Source of the DNA: Leptospira ellinghausenii
GTDB taxonomy: Bacteria > Spirochaetota > Leptospiria > Leptospirales > Leptospiraceae
NCBI RefSeq assembly: GCF_003114815.1
Contig: NZ_BFAZ01000009.1
Span: 372,001-436,000, forward strand
Length of the DNA stretch: 64,000 nt
Reading direction: 5' to 3'
Numbering within the stretch: position 1 is the stretch's first letter; every line of letters begins with the position of its first letter. The position numbers and the translations under genes were made by a program. A model generated the notes under the pieces. That model saw only the letters and a program-made list of their open reading frames with translations, did not search any database and had not been told where the DNA came from. Below, piece by piece: positions 62,768-64,000 of this stretch.

Positions 62768-64000
62768 TTAGTCCTGGATCACACTCATTGAGTATTCAGA
62801 AATTGCTTCACGGCGTTTTTCTGCATAATCTTTGTGGAACCATAAGTCTTGTGTGGTCTTAGCAGATTTTTTATTACCAATTGTAATCGTTGTCATACAA
62901 TGATCTACAGCATACTTCATGGCTTCTTTTCCTGTTTCCCCAAGACCCTTGTTTCGTTTTTTGCGAGTGATTTCCGCACCTTGTTTGTTCACTCTTGCAA
63001 CTAACTTATCATAGTCGGAGTCATCAATACAGAAAACAGTTTCTTTTTTACCATCTTTCCACTTTACATCCACCTCATAGAGTGGTGCTGCAGAAATATT
63101 GATAAAACCTAAATCAAACAGTTCAGGCCAATATTCATAAAAGAAAGACAACATCAAAGAACGAATCGCATACCCATCAAAATCGGCATCCGTGATGATA
63201 CTGATCTTATCATAATTCAATTCATCAATGGATTTTACCTTTTGGTCGAGAGGAAGTCCCACAATGGCAACAATGTTTTTCATCTCCTCGTTTTGTAATG
63301 CTTTGGCAAGTGACATCCCTTTACAGTTGAGTGGTTTTCCTCTGAGTGGGAATAATCCATGTAATTTTGGATTCCGTGCTGGGCGTAGTCCCGCGATCGC
63401 CGAGTCCCCTTCTGCCACAAACAAAATTCGGCCTGGATCGGTTGGTTTACCTGTCGGAGGCATAAGCTTAGGGATGTTGTTCCGAGACGCCTTACGGAGG
63501 CCTTTCTGCGCATCCTCGAGCTGTTTCATCTGGGTTCTACGTTCCATCACCATCTTAATTTCTTCGATGAGGCCAGTTTTTTTCAAAAGTTTGTCCAAAT
63601 GTTTGTCTACAGACTTTCGAATGTCTTCATTCAAATCGTTAATGAGATAAGATTTATCTTGGGATTTAAAACGAGGGTTAAGAATCCGAAGGTTCACATA
63701 CATGTGAAAACAACTTCTCACATCATTCCGTGTACACTGTGTATTGAGTTTTTTCTCTAAACTGACAATTTGAGATTTTTTACGAATCTCATCACAAAGC
63801 CTGTTTTCCAAATATTCAATCGCTGATCCACCTTGTGGGCAAAAAATAGAGTTCACCCAAGTGAGAGTTTTATTCTGTCCCACTACAACATAGGTATCCA
63901 TATGGATTTGTGAGGCAGAAGTTTTGTCTGCATAATCCAATTTGTAGTACACCATTTCGGAGTTACTAAAGATCTCATCAAAACCTTTTTTGAACTTATA
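62768..64000 (-). CDS. Type IIA topoisomerase B subunit, divergent (C-terminal part, cut by window edge)
   Basis: The visible 410 residues are the transducer and Toprim parts of a GyrB/ParE-like ATP-dependent topoisomerase subunit; the ATPase domain lies beyond the window, since the frame is open to base 64000. The Toprim Glu is in [11 protein letters not shown], the DxD metal pair in [15 protein letters not shown], followed by [20 protein letters not shown], and near the end [13 protein letters not shown]. The usual GGSAKQGRD after EGDSA is replaced by [14 protein letters not shown], so it is a divergent branch and unlikely to be the main GyrB. No A subunit gene follows within the window; a beta-lactamase-fold gene lies next. 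It ends at a terminator. Confidence 0.85.
   Translation of the reverse strand, partial: YKFKKGFDEIFSNSEMVYYKLDYADKTSASQIHMDTYVVVGQNKTLTWVNSIFCPQGGSAIEYLENRLCDEIRKKSQIVSLEKKLNTQCTRNDVRSCFHMYVNLRILNPRFKSQDKSYLINDLNEDIRKSVDKHLDKLLKKTGLIEEIKMVMERRTQMKQLEDAQKGLRKASRNNIPKLMPPTGKPTDPGRILFVAEGDSAIAGLRPARNPKLHGLFPLRGKPLNCKGMSLAKALQNEEMKNIVAIVGLPLDQKVKSIDELNYDKISIITDADFDGYAIRSLMLSFFYEYWPELFDLGFINISAAPLYEVDVKWKDGKKETVFCIDDSDYDKLVARVNKQGAEITRKKRNKGLGETGKEAMKYAVDHCMTTITIGNKKSAKTTQDLWFHKDYAEKRREAISEYSMSVIQD

Noticed and set aside
62617..62791. Small plus-strand open frame between the topoisomerase and beta-lactamase-fold genes
   Set aside because: It runs across the terminator hairpin at 62651-62677 and into the end of the topoisomerase gene, with no ribosome binding site or family pattern.

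Overview
The window is chromosomal DNA of a spirochaete of the genus Leptospira, probably one of the free-living (saprophytic-clade) species. I infer this from the AT-rich, gene-dense sequence, the many spirochaete-style lipoprotein signal peptides, the frequent GTG/TTG starts, and the mix of biosynthetic genes (ilvC, bioF, split coaC/coaB, sirtuin) with Leptospira-type hypothetical proteins. No rRNA, tRNA, CRISPR array, prophage or insertion sequence was recognised. Genes lie on both strands in short operons, and several convergent pairs overlap at their 3' ends.

Layout. 0-5.2 kb: DUF368/PopT-type lipid carrier translocase, an MIO-type ammonia-lyase, a NhaD-type antiporter and a metallo-beta-lactamase-fold hydrolase. 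5.2-9.8 kb: a small unknown protein, a YdcF/SanA-type envelope protein and a cytochrome c maturation cluster (ccmE-ccmF-ccmH-like) joined by ATGA overlaps. 9.8-14.8 kb: bioF, a class III sirtuin, a DUF486 protein, separate coaB and coaC, and a CNNM/CorC-type CBS protein. 15-21 kb: a large secreted helical-repeat protein and a hybrid sensor kinase with two receiver domains.

21.2-24.6 kb holds the most notable system: a family 2A encapsulin shell protein, overlapped by a SufS-type cysteine desulfurase with a ~100-residue low-complexity N-terminal extension (the cargo architecture), and a tail-to-tail serine O-acetyltransferase. Together they form a compact cysteine/sulfur module: the acetyltransferase makes O-acetylserine for cysteine synthesis, the desulfurase takes sulfur from cysteine, and the shell would enclose the desulfurase and possibly stored sulfur.

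24.7-33 kb: an ABC-F ATPase overlapping a MASE1-PP2C phosphatase, three small secreted proteins (one very His-rich), ilvC and a thiolase followed by a strong terminator. 33-43.4 kb: envelope and secreted proteins (SH3 protein plus a zinc phospholipase C-like protein, two tandem M23 peptidases, a discoidin-like protein), small enzymes (DUF2237, GST-like, CutA), and an abutting pair of a DegT-fold protein lacking its PLP lysine and an ATP-grasp-like protein. 43.4-49.4 kb: valine-pyruvate aminotransferase, a 772-residue membrane protein of unknown function and an Orn/Lys/Arg decarboxylase, all in one direction. 49.5-64 kb: a Ca2+/Na+ exchanger-type protein, DprA with a TPR lipoprotein, a RimI-SDR-DUF445 operon, a DUF4105 (Lnb-like) membrane protein, a group of small lipoproteins, a serine beta-lactamase-fold lipoprotein, and the C-terminal part of a divergent type IIA topoisomerase B subunit running off the right edge.

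All functional calls come from motif reading by eye; no database search was run.
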